In this document: piece after piece, positions 26,203-35,492 of the stretch
Layout: every line of letters starts with the position of its first letter
How positions within the stretch are numbered: the first letter of the stretch is position 1
Source: Marinomonas aquiplantarum
GTDB lineage: Bacteria > Pseudomonadota > Gammaproteobacteria > Pseudomonadales > Marinomonadaceae
DNA length: 64,000 nucleotides
NCBI RefSeq assembly: GCF_003314975.1
Contig: NZ_QNRF01000008.1
Coordinates: forward strand, 1 to 64,000
Direction: 5' to 3'
Made by a program: the position numbers and the translations under genes
The notes under the pieces: generated by a model
What the model was told of the DNA's origin: nothing
The model's database searches: none
The model's input: only the letters and a program-made list of their open reading frames with translations

Positions 26203-28434
26203 TTAATAAGTTTCCAGTGGGTCGACGTCGATAGCGAAACGAATTTTATGTTGTTTGGTTGCTTGTTCTAACCATTGCGTCATCCATTCCGTGGCTTGAT
26301 GCAATGGCGCCCTATGGGCCGACTTAATTGAAATCAAGGCTCGGTGCTGACCAGCCTTGCGAACAATGATGGCAGCATAAGGGCCCACCATATAAACGTC
26401 CGGTGAGAGCATCGGGGTGAGGTCGTTTTTCAGGGCATGTAATAGTTGCATGGCTTCTTGTTCATTGGCCGATTCTGCGCGAACAATCACTTGGTGATAA
26501 AACGGCGGTAAAGAGAGGGATTTGCGTTCAGCCAGACCATCAATTGCAAAGTGTTCATATCCTAGGTTGCACAAGCATTCAATGGCGGCATGGTCGGGAT
26601 GGTAGGTTTGCAATAATACATGGCCTGGTTTTTTGGCTCGACCCGCTCGACCAGCAACTTGAGTGATAAGTTGTGCTGTACGCTCCATACCGCGAAAATC
26701 GGATGAAAATAAGCCTGCATCGGCATCCATAATGACCACCAAGGTGACATTCGGAAAATGATGGCCTTTAGCGAGCATTTGGGTGCCAATTAAAATGGCT
26801 TGGTCATGTTCATGGATCTTTTGTGTGAGCTTGGTCATCGCTGACTTGCGTTGAGTACTGTCTCGATCAATGCGCAAAATGGGAGTGTCTTTAAACAGCG
26901 TATTGAGTTGAGTTTCTAACTGCTCTGTGCCTTCTCCAACCGTGAACAATTCTTCGCTTTGACAATCTGGGCATTGATGAATCAAGGCTTTTTGTGAATC
27001 ACAATGGTGGCAATGCAGTTTGTTGGCGCGTTTGTGTACCGTGAGATTGACATCACAGTGATCGCAAGTCGCAATCCAGCCGCATTGATGGCACATCAGT
27101 GTTGGCGCATAACCACGACGATTCAAAAAGATTAAAACTTGCTCTTTGCGCTCTAAGGTCAGCTTCATGTTGTTCAGTGCGGTTTCGCTAAAACCATGAA
27201 CGAGAGTTTGTCCCCGTAAATCGACTCTTTCCATTTTAGGAATATGAGCATCTCCAGCCCGTTGACGTAATTTGAGCCATGAGAAGCGCTTTTGCAGAGC
27301 ATTGGTCAAACTTTCATAGGACGGTGTAGCGGACGCTAGTAACACCGGAATATTCAGGTTTTGCGCCCGTTTTACGGCGAGGTCACGAGCATGGTAGCGA
27401 AATTTTTCGTGTTGTTTATAAGAGGCGTCATGCTCTTCGTCGATGACCATGAGACCAAGTTTCGGTGCGGGCACAAAGACCGCAGAGCGGGTGCCTATGA
27501 TGATCTTCGCATGACCATTAGCGGCGAGCAGCCAAGCATCCAGGCGTTCTCGGTCATTCATATTGGAATGCATGAGAACAATATCGGTGTTAAATCGTAC
27601 TTCAAAACGTTTTAGGGTTTGGGGGGTTAACCCGATCTCAGGCACCATGACTAACACTTGTTTGTCTTCTTTGATGCATTGCTCTATTAAACGTAAAAAA
27701 ACCTCTGTCTTGCCACTGCCTGTCACGCCGTCTAATAAGGAAACATGAAAGTGATGACGGTGCTCAAGCAAAGAGTCGATCGCGGCAGCTTGCTCGGCAT
27801 TGAGCGTTGGAGGAACCTGAGTCTGGTGCGTGTGTTTTTCGCCTGCTTTATTAAAGGCTCTTGGTTCTCGTCGTAATAGCCCTTTTTCTTCAAGGCTTTT
27901 GCCTGCAGCAGGCGCTAGATCCAGTACCGAGGCCGCTTGTTGACTGAGGCCGTTCGGATGTTGTTGAACAGCTTTTAAAAAGTCTTGCTGGCGTGGTGCA
28001 CGGCTTAGCTGCTGGACATCGAACGTTTGACCGGTTGCAGTGGTAAACCACCAATTCTCAGTGCGAAATTCGGCATTTTCTCCTTTGCGAAGTAAAACGG
28101 GTAAGGCATGAAAAACCACATCGCCGATTGGATGGTGATAATAACGTGCCGCCCATTCGCAGAGCGCCATGAGTTCAGGGGTGATGACTGGCTGTTTATC
28201 GTGCAGTGAGGTGAGAGGTTTGACTTCATCAGGGTTCCAGTCACTGGTGTCACTGAGGGCAACAATGACGCCTAAACGGCTGCTTTTTCCAAAGGGCACT
28301 TTGACTCGCATGCCAGGCTGTAAATCATGGCGTAAGGCAATGGCTTTAGGCACTTTATAGTCGAATAAAGTCCGCAGTGGCACTGGCAGGGCGACTTTAA
28401 TATAAGGGTGCTGAGTGAGTAGAGCCTCTTGCAT
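26203..28434 (-). CDS. priA: Primosomal protein N' (replication restart helicase PriA)
   Basis: 743 residues. N-terminal DNA-binding domain, then helicase core with Walker A GVTGSGKT at 236-243 and DEEH in VIDEEHDASYKQHEKFRYHARD. A zinc-binding insert with eight cysteines (CHQCGWIATCDHC ... CHHC ... CPDC) follows. Helicase motifs V and VI are present (GTQMLAKGHHFPNV, QVAGRAGR). PriA reloads the replisome at stalled forks. Divergent from rpmE, as in Pseudomonas. Confidence 0.97.
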   Translation of the reverse strand: MQEALLTQHPYIKVALPVPLRTLFDYKVPKAIALRHDLQPGMRVKVPFGKSSRLGVIVALSDTSDWNPDEVKPLTSLHDKQPVITPELMALCEWAARYYHHPIGDVVFHALPVLLRKGENAEFRTENWWFTTATGQTFDVQQLSRAPRQQDFLKAVQQHPNGLSQQAASVLDLAPAAGKSLEEKGLLRREPRAFNKAGEKHTHQTQVPPTLNAEQAAAIDSLLEHRHHFHVSLLDGVTGSGKTEVFLRLIEQCIKEDKQVLVMVPEIGLTPQTLKRFEVRFNTDIVLMHSNMNDRERLDAWLLAANGHAKIIIGTRSAVFVPAPKLGLMVIDEEHDASYKQHEKFRYHARDLAVKRAQNLNIPVLLASATPSYESLTNALQKRFSWLKLRQRAGDAHIPKMERVDLRGQTLVHGFSETALNNMKLTLERKEQVLIFLNRRGYAPTLMCHQCGWIATCDHCDVNLTVHKRANKLHCHHCDSQKALIHQCPDCQSEELFTVGEGTEQLETQLNTLFKDTPILRIDRDSTQRKSAMTKLTQKIHEHDQAILIGTQMLAKGHHFPNVTLVVIMDADAGLFSSDFRGMERTAQLITQVAGRAGRAKKPGHVLLQTYHPDHAAIECLCNLGYEHFAIDGLAERKSLSLPPFYHQVIVRAESANEQEAMQLLHALKNDLTPMLSPDVYMVGPYAAIIVRKAGQHRALISIKSAHRAPLHQATEWMTQWLEQATKQHKIRFAIDVDPLETY

Positions 28435-28556
28435 GCGTTTGGTTAAGCCTTGTTTAGTAAAGGAAAAAGTTTAGCTGTTGGTTTATAGGCTTAGTGTACG
28501 CTAGAGCGAGGCGTTTACGCGAGGGGCAATTTTATGTGAAAAGAGTGATAAAAGGC

Positions 28557-28585
28557 TTGATGAATCGTCAATTGATCCCTAAAAT
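28557..28585 (+). promoter_or_regulatory. Probable rpmE promoter
   Basis: TTGATG (28557-28562), a 17-bp spacer, and TAAAAT (28580-28585). The transcript would begin near 28592 and leave a leader of about 110 nt before the L31 ATG. L31 leaders in gammaproteobacteria can bind their own product; whether this one does is not shown by sequence. Confidence 0.55.
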
Positions 28586-28702
28586 ACGCCGTTCTTGGTA
28601 CCACTGTACAATGTCTGTACAACGAATCGTGCGGTGCTTGGCGAGGCGAAAGCCCTTTTATGTCGATCAAGTGGCGGCACACCAAACTTTAAGGTAGAAA
28701 CA

Positions 28703-28918
28703 ATGCAAAAAGATATTCACCCAAATTATTCTGCGATTACTGCAACTTGTACTTGTGGTAACACTTTGAATCTTAACTCTACAATCGGCAAAGACATGCA
28801 CATCGATGTATGCAGTAACTGCCACCCATTCTACACTGGTCAGCAAAAAATGCTGGACACTGGTGGTCGTGTGGATCGCTTTAACAAGCGTTTCGGAGCA
28901 CGTCGTACTACTAAGTAA
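28703..28918 (+). CDS. rpmE: 50S ribosomal protein L31
   Basis: 71 residues from the ATG at 28703 (AAGGTAGAAACA before it). This is the zinc-binding form: cysteines in TCTCGN and [10 protein letters not shown] give the four metal ligands. Its last residues FGARRTTK are family-typical. The longer open frame starting at 28595 is not used. Confidence 0.97.
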   Translation: MQKDIHPNYSAITATCTCGNTLNLNSTIGKDMHIDVCSNCHPFYTGQQKMLDTGGRVDRFNKRFGARRTTK

Positions 28919-28926
28919 TTGGTGGC

Positions 28927-29709
28927 ATGATTGTGAGAGTGTTAAAAAAGCGCCGAGTTTACTTGGCGCTTTTTTTATGCCTGTCATTTAGTGCTGGCGC
29001 CACCGAACTTTGTCGGGCAACCGGGCCATTAGAGCGTGCTCAGATCAAGCGCATTGTCGATGGTGATACGATTCATTTAAGCGATGGTCGTAAGGTACGT
29101 TTGGTTGGCATAAATACCCCAGAATTAGATCATAAGTCGGGTAACCATCAAGCCTACGCAGAACAAGCTAGACAGTTCCTAGTGTCTCGCTTAGAGGGTG
29201 AGGTATTTATTCAGAAGGCCAGAAGTGACCAAGATCGCTATGGTCGCAAGCTCTATTACCTGTTCGATAAAGATCGTATTTCACTGACAAGTCAGTTACT
29301 ATTTGAAGGGCTTGGTTATCGTATTGCGGTGCCGCCCAATTTAGCCTATCAGGCGTGTTTTGTAGACGCTGAAAACGCTGCGCGCAAGGCAAATAAAAGG
29401 TTATGGCAACACAATTTGCAATGGCAGCCACAAGCTGGTTTTGCAATCGCTAGAGTGAATATCTCTTCCGTTACCCGCAACCGAGGAGGTTGGTGGCTAG
29501 AAACCCAACAGGATCTAGTAATCAACTTGCCACCCTATGTCTCAGATTATTGGCCTGCTCAAACTGTGTTTAGTTTGGAGGGTAAGACCATTGAGATAAG
29601 AGGTTGGCAACACCACAGAAAAAATCGTAACAACGCTTTTAAATCGTGGGTTTTATCGGTAAGACATCCGAATGACTTGCGTGAAATCAAGGACCTCAAT
29701 CCTAATTGA
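28927..29709 (+). CDS. Secreted thermonuclease-like protein (SNase domain)
   Basis: 260 residues. Signal peptide about 1-25: basic LKKRR, hydrophobic VYLALFLCL, cut after SAGA. The SNase domain covers about 37-165, with the active-site set D47 in IVDGDTIH, R58 and E66 in VRLVGINTPE, and R107 in DRYGRKL. A C-terminal extension of about 90 residues has no known motif to me. A nuclease gene follows rpmE in Pseudomonas too. GGTGG precedes the ATG at 28927. The signal-peptide codons coincide with the rpmE terminator hairpin, so readthrough from rpmE should be low and an own promoter is not obvious. Confidence 0.85.
   Translation: MIVRVLKKRRVYLALFLCLSFSAGATELCRATGPLERAQIKRIVDGDTIHLSDGRKVRLVGINTPELDHKSGNHQAYAEQARQFLVSRLEGEVFIQKARSDQDRYGRKLYYLFDKDRISLTSQLLFEGLGYRIAVPPNLAYQACFVDAENAARKANKRLWQHNLQWQPQAGFAIARVNISSVTRNRGGWWLETQQDLVINLPPYVSDYWPAQTVFSLEGKTIEIRGWQHHRKNRNNAFKSWVLSVRHPNDLREIKDLNPN
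28944..28976 (+). terminator. rpmE terminator inside the next coding region
   Basis: AAAAAAGCGCC pairs with GGCGCTTTTTT, with an inner AGT/ACT pair, followed by T. It is 25 nt after the rpmE stop and overlaps codons 6-17 of the nuclease gene that starts at 28927. Confidence 0.85.
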
Positions 29710-29886
29710 TTGATAGAATATTCCAATGGTTTTGAGCTTTAAAGTGTGTGTTAGATAGATTATTCTGACGAACCAAAACGATAAGGTGTCATTTTTTGGT
29801 ATCAAGATGCAGAGCATTTATTATCAAGAATAAGGCCCACAGAAAAGCAACTAATTCAATAACACCAAACAGACGGAAACATCATA

Positions 29887-31155
29887 ATGGCAGAAGATAT
29901 GAAGCAAGCTGCATTGGATTACCATGAGAATCCAGTTCCAGGTAAATTGAGCGTTACTATTTCAAAACCAACAGAAACGGCTCGTGACCTTTCCTTAGCT
30001 TATAGTCCAGGTGTGGCTGAGCCTTGCCGTGAAATTGCGAAAGACCCAGAAAATGCTTATCGCTACACAGGTAAAGGTAACTTGGTCGCGGTTATTTCTG
30101 ATGGTTCTGCCATTTTAGGTTTAGGTAACCTTGGTCCATTGGCGAGTAAGCCAGTCATGGAAGGTAAAGGCTTGTTGTTTAAGCGCTTTGCCGGCATTAA
30201 CTCAGTGGACGTAGAAGTGGAATCTGAAAGCCCACAAGCGTTTATTGATACCGTTGCGCGTATTGCGAACACTTACGGTGGCATCAACCTTGAAGATATC
30301 AAGGCGCCAGAATGTTTTGAAATTGAACGTCAGCTTATCGAACGTTGCTCTATCCCAGTATTTCATGATGACCAACACGGTACAGCGATTGTAACGGCAG
30401 CTGGTTTGTTGAACGCGCTTGAGCTTCAAGGCAAAGACATTGCGGATGCGAAAATCGTTTGTCTAGGTGCGGGTGCGGCAGCGACAGCTTGTATGAAACT
30501 GATCATTGCTTGTGGTGCTCAGCGTGACAACATTTTTGTGTTGGACCGTAAAGGCGTTATTCATTCTGGTCGTGACGATTTGAACCAGTTTAAAGCGATG
30601 TTCGCAATCGATACAGACAAGCGTACTTTGGATGATGCCATCGATGGCGCGGATGTTTTTATCGGCGTATCTGGTCCTGATCTATTGTCTGGTGATCAGT
30701 TGAGCAAAATGGCGGCTAACCCAGTGGTATTCGCTTGTTCTAACCCAGATCCAGAAATCAGCCCTGAATTGGCACACCAAACACGTACTGACTTGATCAT
30801 GGCGACAGGTCGTTCTGATTACCCAAATCAGGTAAACAACGTATTGGGCTTCCCATTCATTTTCCGTGGTGCATTGGATGTGCGTGCAACGCAGATTAAT
30901 GAAGAAATGAAAGTGGCTGCGGTTCATGCACTGAAGGATTTGGCGAAAGAAGAAGCGCCAGCGGATGTGGTAGCGGCATACGGTGGTGCAGCATTGAGTT
31001 TTGGTAAAGAATACATCTTGCCTAAGCCAATGGATTCTCGCTTGCTAAATGTTGTTTCTGCTGCCGTCGCAAAAGCAGCGGTAGATTCTGGTGTGGCTCA
31101 ACTTCCATACCCTGACTTCTACCCACTTGAGAGCCTAGATCACTTTGGTGCTTAA
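29887..31155 (+). CDS. Malic enzyme, short form (oxaloacetate-decarboxylating)
   Basis: 422 residues: malic enzyme and NAD(P)-binding domains only, without the phosphotransacetylase-like domain of long MaeB. Motifs: SLAYSPGVAEPC, catalytic lysine region GNLGPLASKPVMEGKG, metal-binding FHDDQHGTAIV, and dinucleotide loop CLGAGAAATACM. It turns malate into pyruvate and CO2 with NAD(P)+. Position before mrcA matches Pseudomonas. Cofactor preference is not certain. Confidence 0.93.
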   Translation: MAEDMKQAALDYHENPVPGKLSVTISKPTETARDLSLAYSPGVAEPCREIAKDPENAYRYTGKGNLVAVISDGSAILGLGNLGPLASKPVMEGKGLLFKRFAGINSVDVEVESESPQAFIDTVARIANTYGGINLEDIKAPECFEIERQLIERCSIPVFHDDQHGTAIVTAAGLLNALELQGKDIADAKIVCLGAGAAATACMKLIIACGAQRDNIFVLDRKGVIHSGRDDLNQFKAMFAIDTDKRTLDDAIDGADVFIGVSGPDLLSGDQLSKMAANPVVFACSNPDPEISPELAHQTRTDLIMATGRSDYPNQVNNVLGFPFIFRGALDVRATQINEEMKVAAVHALKDLAKEEAPADVVAAYGGAALSFGKEYILPKPMDSRLLNVVSAAVAKAAVDSGVAQLPYPDFYPLESLDHFGA

Positions 31156-31200
31156 GTTGCGTACAATACTTTGATGGACCTATTAATGGTCTAATCACAG

Positions 31201-31240
31201 AAAAAAAGGCGATACTCTTTTCTGAGTCTCGCCTTTTTTT
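31201..31240 (+). terminator. Terminator after malic enzyme gene
   Basis: AAAAAAAGGCGA pairs with TCGCCTTTTTTT, with an inner ACTC/GAGT stem. Confidence 0.9.
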
Positions 31241-31273
31241 ATGGCGAATAATTCCCATGTCAGGAGTGCATTG

Positions 31274-31843
31274 ATGAGAGTAGCAATTTACTGTGGTTCC
31301 GCAGAGGGTCGCTCAGAAGATTATGTGAAGAGTGTTTGGTCATTAGGTCAGTACTTGGCGAAGCAGGGTGTGGACGTCGTGTATGGCGGTGGCAACGTCG
31401 GTTTGATGGGCGTGATTGCCAATGCGGTATTGGACGCTGGTGGAAAAGTGGTTGGTGTGATTCCTAATCATTTAAAACAAAAAGAGATCGCTCATCTTGG
31501 CTTAACTGAGCTTCACATTGTTGCTGACATGCATGAACGTAAAGCGAAGATGATGGCATTAGCAGACGCTTTTGTGGCGTTACCCGGCGGTGTGGGCACC
31601 TTAGAAGAAATATTTGAAGCGTGGACGTGGGGGCAGCTGGGTCTGCACCAAAAAGGATGTGCTTTTTATAATGTGAAGGGCTTTTATGATCCCTTATTTA
31701 CCATGGTAGAGAGCATGCAGGCGGCAGGATTTGTGAAGCCTACTTATCTTGATATGCTGATTCGAGAGTCGACACCAGAAGCGTTATTGGTGGCACTACG
31801 AAACTATCAAGCGCCGCAGGCAAAATGGTCTAAGAGCGAATAA
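31274..31843 (+). CDS. LOG-family protein (probable nucleoside 5'-monophosphate phosphoribohydrolase)
   Basis: 189 residues from the ATG at 31274, with CAGGAG 8 nt before it; an ATG at 31241 lies inside the preceding terminator and is rejected. Family motifs GGGNVGLMG and ALPGGVGTLEEIFE (the PGGxGTxxE signature) are intact. LOG proteins cleave the ribose-phosphate from nucleotides such as cytokinin precursors or AMP. Older labels as lysine decarboxylase are wrong for the family. Confidence 0.92.
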   Translation: MRVAIYCGSAEGRSEDYVKSVWSLGQYLAKQGVDVVYGGGNVGLMGVIANAVLDAGGKVVGVIPNHLKQKEIAHLGLTELHIVADMHERKAKMMALADAFVALPGGVGTLEEIFEAWTWGQLGLHQKGCAFYNVKGFYDPLFTMVESMQAAGFVKPTYLDMLIRESTPEALLVALRNYQAPQAKWSKSE

Positions 31844-31863
31844 AACTCAGAAAACCCCATACA

Positions 31864-31892
31864 AAAAGACCCACTTCAAAGCGGGTCTTTTT
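31864..31892. terminator. Bidirectional terminator between LOG gene and mrcA
   Basis: AAAAAGACCC pairs with GGGTCTTTTT in the gap between two convergent genes. A run lies on each side, so it can work in both directions. Confidence 0.88.
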
Positions 31893-31917
31893 AATGGATA
31901 AGCTAACGAATAGGCTT

Positions 31918-34377
31918 CTAAAATAGATTTTCTAGAGCGCTGTTTTCTTGCTTTTCCTCTTGTACTTCACTGGTGGTGTCGTTGTCTAATGACGCTGAGT
32001 TGAGGTCACGTTTAGGTGGAACATGGTCTTTGCGGAAAATTTCAAAGATCGCATTATTTTGACCAGGTAATGCTCGCTCGCCTGTTTTAGGGTCAATACG
32101 AACTGTGACTAGACTCGAGGGCTTAGCAACGTAATCTGGTGGTGTGTCTTGTAGTGCGTAACGCATGTACTCAATCCAAGGTGGTAGTGATACTGAACCA
32201 CCCCATTCAGATCGACCGCCGCTGTAATGGCCAAGTGGCGAGGAGTTGTCGAAGCCACTCCATACGGAGGTGACAATGTGTCCATTGAAGCCAGAGAACC
32301 AAGCATCACGCCCGTCATTGGTGGTACCGGTTTTACCGGCGATGTCGTCACGTTTGAGAACCAAAGCACGTCGTCCGGTGCCGTATTTAATAACATCACG
32401 CATCATGTCATATATGATGTAATTGACTTCTGGGTCTAACACTTGCGGCGCAACAGGTAAGCTGTTGATGCCATCTGCATTATTAAAAAGCCCCATTTGT
32501 GGTTCATCTTCCGAACTTCTTTCTAGCAGTGTACACGTCTCACAAACCGTAACCGGTGTGGCTTGGAAAAGCGTTTGACCATCGCGATCCACAACACGAT
32601 CTATTAAATAAGGTTGTACTTGATAGCCACCGTTCGAGAAGACGGCATAACCAGCGGCAATTTGTAACGGAGATAAGTTGGCGCTGCCTAAAGACAAGGA
32701 TAAGTTATGTGGTAGCTCATCAGGATCAAAACCGAAACGTTTTAAGAAGTTCAGTGTTGGGCGAATGCCTAGTTCATCTAATAGTCGAACGGAGACAATA
32801 TTTTGTGAGCGGTACAGTGCTTGGCGCAAACGGGTTGGGCCATAAAACTTACCACCATCATTGGTGGGACGCCAAGCCGTCGCCAGATTGGTGTCATTAA
32901 ACACCACAGGCGCATCATTGATGATACTCGCGGCGGTATAACCACGCGCCAAAGCACTGCTGTAAATAAAGGGTTTGAAGTTTGACCCCGGTTGACGTTT
33001 AGACTGTGTGATGCGGTTGAATTTGTTTTCGTAGAAATTAAAACCACCGACCAAAGATTGAATTGCACCGTTCTTGCTGTTTAACGAAATCAGTGCACTT
33101 TGCACGTCAGGTTTTTGAGCCAGTAACCAACCTTGGCTATCATCTGGTCGCAGACGGATAACATCTCCCGGTACCAACACATCGGCCATTGTTTGTGGTG
33201 CAGGACCTTGATTGTCGGCATCGATATAAGGTTTTGCCCATTTCACGGCTTCCCATGACAGGGTCACGCGTTCGCCGTTGACCATGCGTACATCTGCGGT
33301 TTTCTCTTCTGTGGCAATAACCAAAGCGGCTTGCCAGTCTTTAAATCGACTGACTTCTTCTAACGCGGCTTGTTGTTCTTCAAGAGGAGCGTCGACTAGG
33401 TCAATACGTGTTTCAATCGAACCACGGTAGCCATGGCGCATGTCGTAACTAATCACACCGTTATAAACCGCATCATTGGCCGCTTTCTGACGGCCAGAAT
33501 CTATGGTGGTGTATACCGTCATACCATTATTGTAGAGGTCATTGCCAAACGTTGTGTATAGCTCTGAGCGCACCATTTCAGCAATATAACCCGCTTCAAT
33601 ATCTGGTGTGACACCATGGTTTTCTGCGGTTACGGGGGATTCTACAGCGGCTTCATAAGCTTGTTTGTTAATCATTCCAAGGGACAGCATGCGCTGCAAA
33701 ATCCAGTTTCTTCGGATTAAAGCTCGGGAAGGGTTAACAATTGGGTTGTATCGTGAAGGGGCCTTGGGGAGGCCAGCGATCATCGCAATTTGGGCGAGGG
33801 TAAGCTCGGATAAACTCTTGCCGTAATAGACTTGTGATGCGGCTTCAAAGCCGTAGGCTCGTTTGCCTAAATAAATTTTATTGACGTAGAGTTCAAGAAT
33901 TTCATGTTTGCTCAGTTCCCGTTCCATCTTCAAGGCGATGAAGATTTCGGTAAATTTACGGGTAAAGGTTTGTTCAAATGATAAGAAGTAGTTACGGGCG
34001 ACCTGCATGGTAATGGTACTACCACCACTTTGTTTTTGACCTGTGGTGATCAATTGTACGGCGGCACGACCAAGGCCAAGAATGTCTACGCCGGGGTGGT
34101 GGTAGAAGTTGGTGTCTTCAGCGGCCAATATAGCATGTTCAAGATTGGCAGGAATGTCGGCATAGTTAATTGGGGAGCGGCGCTGTTCACCAAATTCACC
34201 AATCAGCTGGTTGTCGGCGGTGTAGATGCGTAATGGAATCCGCAGTTCAATGTCTTTTAGTTCTTCCACTGTCGGAATACGATCTTTTACATTGTAATAA
34301 ATCGCATAGGTAATACCAGCCGCACTAATTGCTCCTAATACACCGAGAAAAAAGAGAATTTTTAATACCTTAGCCAT
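31918..34377 (-). CDS. mrcA: Penicillin-binding protein 1A
   Basis: 819 residues from the ATG at 34377 (MAKVLKILFF); the frame stays open further upstream but runs into the divergent pilus gene region. Membrane anchor about 5-27. Transglycosylase domain with catalytic E87 in AAEDTNFYHHPG. Transpeptidase with SKRQPGSNFKPF (the S-x-x-K region), SQN and KTGTTND. It polymerises and cross-links peptidoglycan. Divergent from the pilus cluster, as in E. coli and Pseudomonas. Confidence 0.95.
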   Translation of the reverse strand: MAKVLKILFFLGVLGAISAAGITYAIYYNVKDRIPTVEELKDIELRIPLRIYTADNQLIGEFGEQRRSPINYADIPANLEHAILAAEDTNFYHHPGVDILGLGRAAVQLITTGQKQSGGSTITMQVARNYFLSFEQTFTRKFTEIFIALKMERELSKHEILELYVNKIYLGKRAYGFEAASQVYYGKSLSELTLAQIAMIAGLPKAPSRYNPIVNPSRALIRRNWILQRMLSLGMINKQAYEAAVESPVTAENHGVTPDIEAGYIAEMVRSELYTTFGNDLYNNGMTVYTTIDSGRQKAANDAVYNGVISYDMRHGYRGSIETRIDLVDAPLEEQQAALEEVSRFKDWQAALVIATEEKTADVRMVNGERVTLSWEAVKWAKPYIDADNQGPAPQTMADVLVPGDVIRLRPDDSQGWLLAQKPDVQSALISLNSKNGAIQSLVGGFNFYENKFNRITQSKRQPGSNFKPFIYSSALARGYTAASIINDAPVVFNDTNLATAWRPTNDGGKFYGPTRLRQALYRSQNIVSVRLLDELGIRPTLNFLKRFGFDPDELPHNLSLSLGSANLSPLQIAAGYAVFSNGGYQVQPYLIDRVVDRDGQTLFQATPVTVCETCTLLERSSEDEPQMGLFNNADGINSLPVAPQVLDPEVNYIIYDMMRDVIKYGTGRRALVLKRDDIAGKTGTTNDGRDAWFSGFNGHIVTSVWSGFDNSSPLGHYSGGRSEWGGSVSLPPWIEYMRYALQDTPPDYVAKPSSLVTVRIDPKTGERALPGQNNAIFEIFRKDHVPPKRDLNSASLDNDTTSEVQEEKQENSALENLF

Positions 34378-34535
34378 AGATAACCAATTGCCACTGGATG
34401 AAAAAGAATCATTATACCTAATATCTTCAGAGAATTGGCGCTTAACTTTGCAGCAAAACGTGTTATCTTGAGAAAAAAGTTTGGTATGGATGCTGACCTT
34501 TGGCTCTTCATAAAAAATAATTTCAAGGATGAAAG

Positions 34536-35492
34536 ATGGCGCTCGCTTTAAATTATTCAATCGCCCTATGTTCAGGGCAAGCTTGTCAGCTTTTTCACTC
34601 TTCCGAATACCGCGAATTGTTGCCGCGACTGGAGGCCTCTGAATCTTTAACGCCATCGGTGGAAAGCATTAATGCATGCTTACAAATGTTTGACTTTGCA
34701 TCATTGGACAGTGTCTCAAGATTATTAATATTGATACCGGATGAGTGGCTTAGTGTGACTCAGCATAGCTTGGATCATCCGGTTTCTGCGCGATTATTGC
34801 CTTTAGCGGCACTCAGTTTTGCTGTTGAAGCGACTTACGCAACCCCCGACAATACTTTATATGCGTTTCAGCATAAAACGACTTCAAATCTCGATAGCCA
34901 ACTCACCATATATGCTTGCTCAAAAAGCTGGTCTGAACCTTTATTTTCGGCATTCCAGCAGCAGGGGCGGCATTGTATTTTAATTGCTTACAGTCAATTC
35001 AAAGATTTCCCATCTAGATCTTGGTCCTATTGTACTGGGCAGCAAATTTCAGGCTACCACCCCGAATATGAAAAGCAGCAAAAAGTGCGTCGCTGTCTAT
35101 GGCTTGGAGTGATATCAAGCCTCATGATTCATTGTTTGGGCGTGGGGTTGTATTGGTATCTTGAGCAGGCGGCTAAGTCGGCGGACATGGCTTATCAGCA
35201 GGTGATGGATGTGACCTCAAATTGGTCGCAAGATCAGCAGGCGAGCCCCTTTGTGTTGACGGCTTTGAATATGGTGCAAAGCCTACCTGATCATGTCAGG
35301 GTAGAAGCATTTCAAGGTCATGGTGAACAAGCACAGATTCATTTTAGTTTGCCTCATAGCATGTTGAAAAGGGTATTGGATAACTGGCGCAGCATGCACC
35401 CTCAATGGCGTTGGAAAGTCGAGAAAAACGCGCTTTTAACCATTGATCAAGAGGAGGTAGTGAATGTCTCCGTTCAAGTCTTCCGCTCTTAA
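34536..35492 (+). CDS. Pilus assembly protein with PilM/PilN (GspL-like) architecture
   Basis: 318 residues. The cytoplasmic part (1-185) resembles weakly an actin-like PilM/GspL domain (LLILIPDEWLSV, LLPLAALSFAVEA). One membrane segment lies at about 187-208, followed by a periplasmic part of about 110 residues. PilM has no membrane segment and PilN has a short cytoplasmic tail, so this looks like both in one chain, as in GspL. The locus between mrcA and aroK normally holds pilMNOPQ or hofMNOPQ. Similarity is distant; the assignment rests on layout and position. Confidence 0.7.
   Translation: MALALNYSIALCSGQACQLFHSSEYRELLPRLEASESLTPSVESINACLQMFDFASLDSVSRLLILIPDEWLSVTQHSLDHPVSARLLPLAALSFAVEATYATPDNTLYAFQHKTTSNLDSQLTIYACSKSWSEPLFSAFQQQGRHCILIAYSQFKDFPSRSWSYCTGQQISGYHPEYEKQQKVRRCLWLGVISSLMIHCLGVGLYWYLEQAAKSADMAYQQVMDVTSNWSQDQQASPFVLTALNMVQSLPDHVRVEAFQGHGEQAQIHFSLPHSMLKRVLDNWRSMHPQWRWKVEKNALLTIDQEEVVNVSVQVFRS

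Noticed and set aside
28586-28702. L31 leader as a known regulatory RNA
   Set aside because: A leader of about 110 nt with a TGTACAA direct repeat is present, but I could not match it to the known L31 leader fold by eye.
34378-34656. N-terminal extension of mrcA to 912 residues
   Set aside because: The extra 93 codons overlap the divergent pilus gene and its promoter region, and PBP1a proteins start just before the membrane anchor, at MAKVLK.
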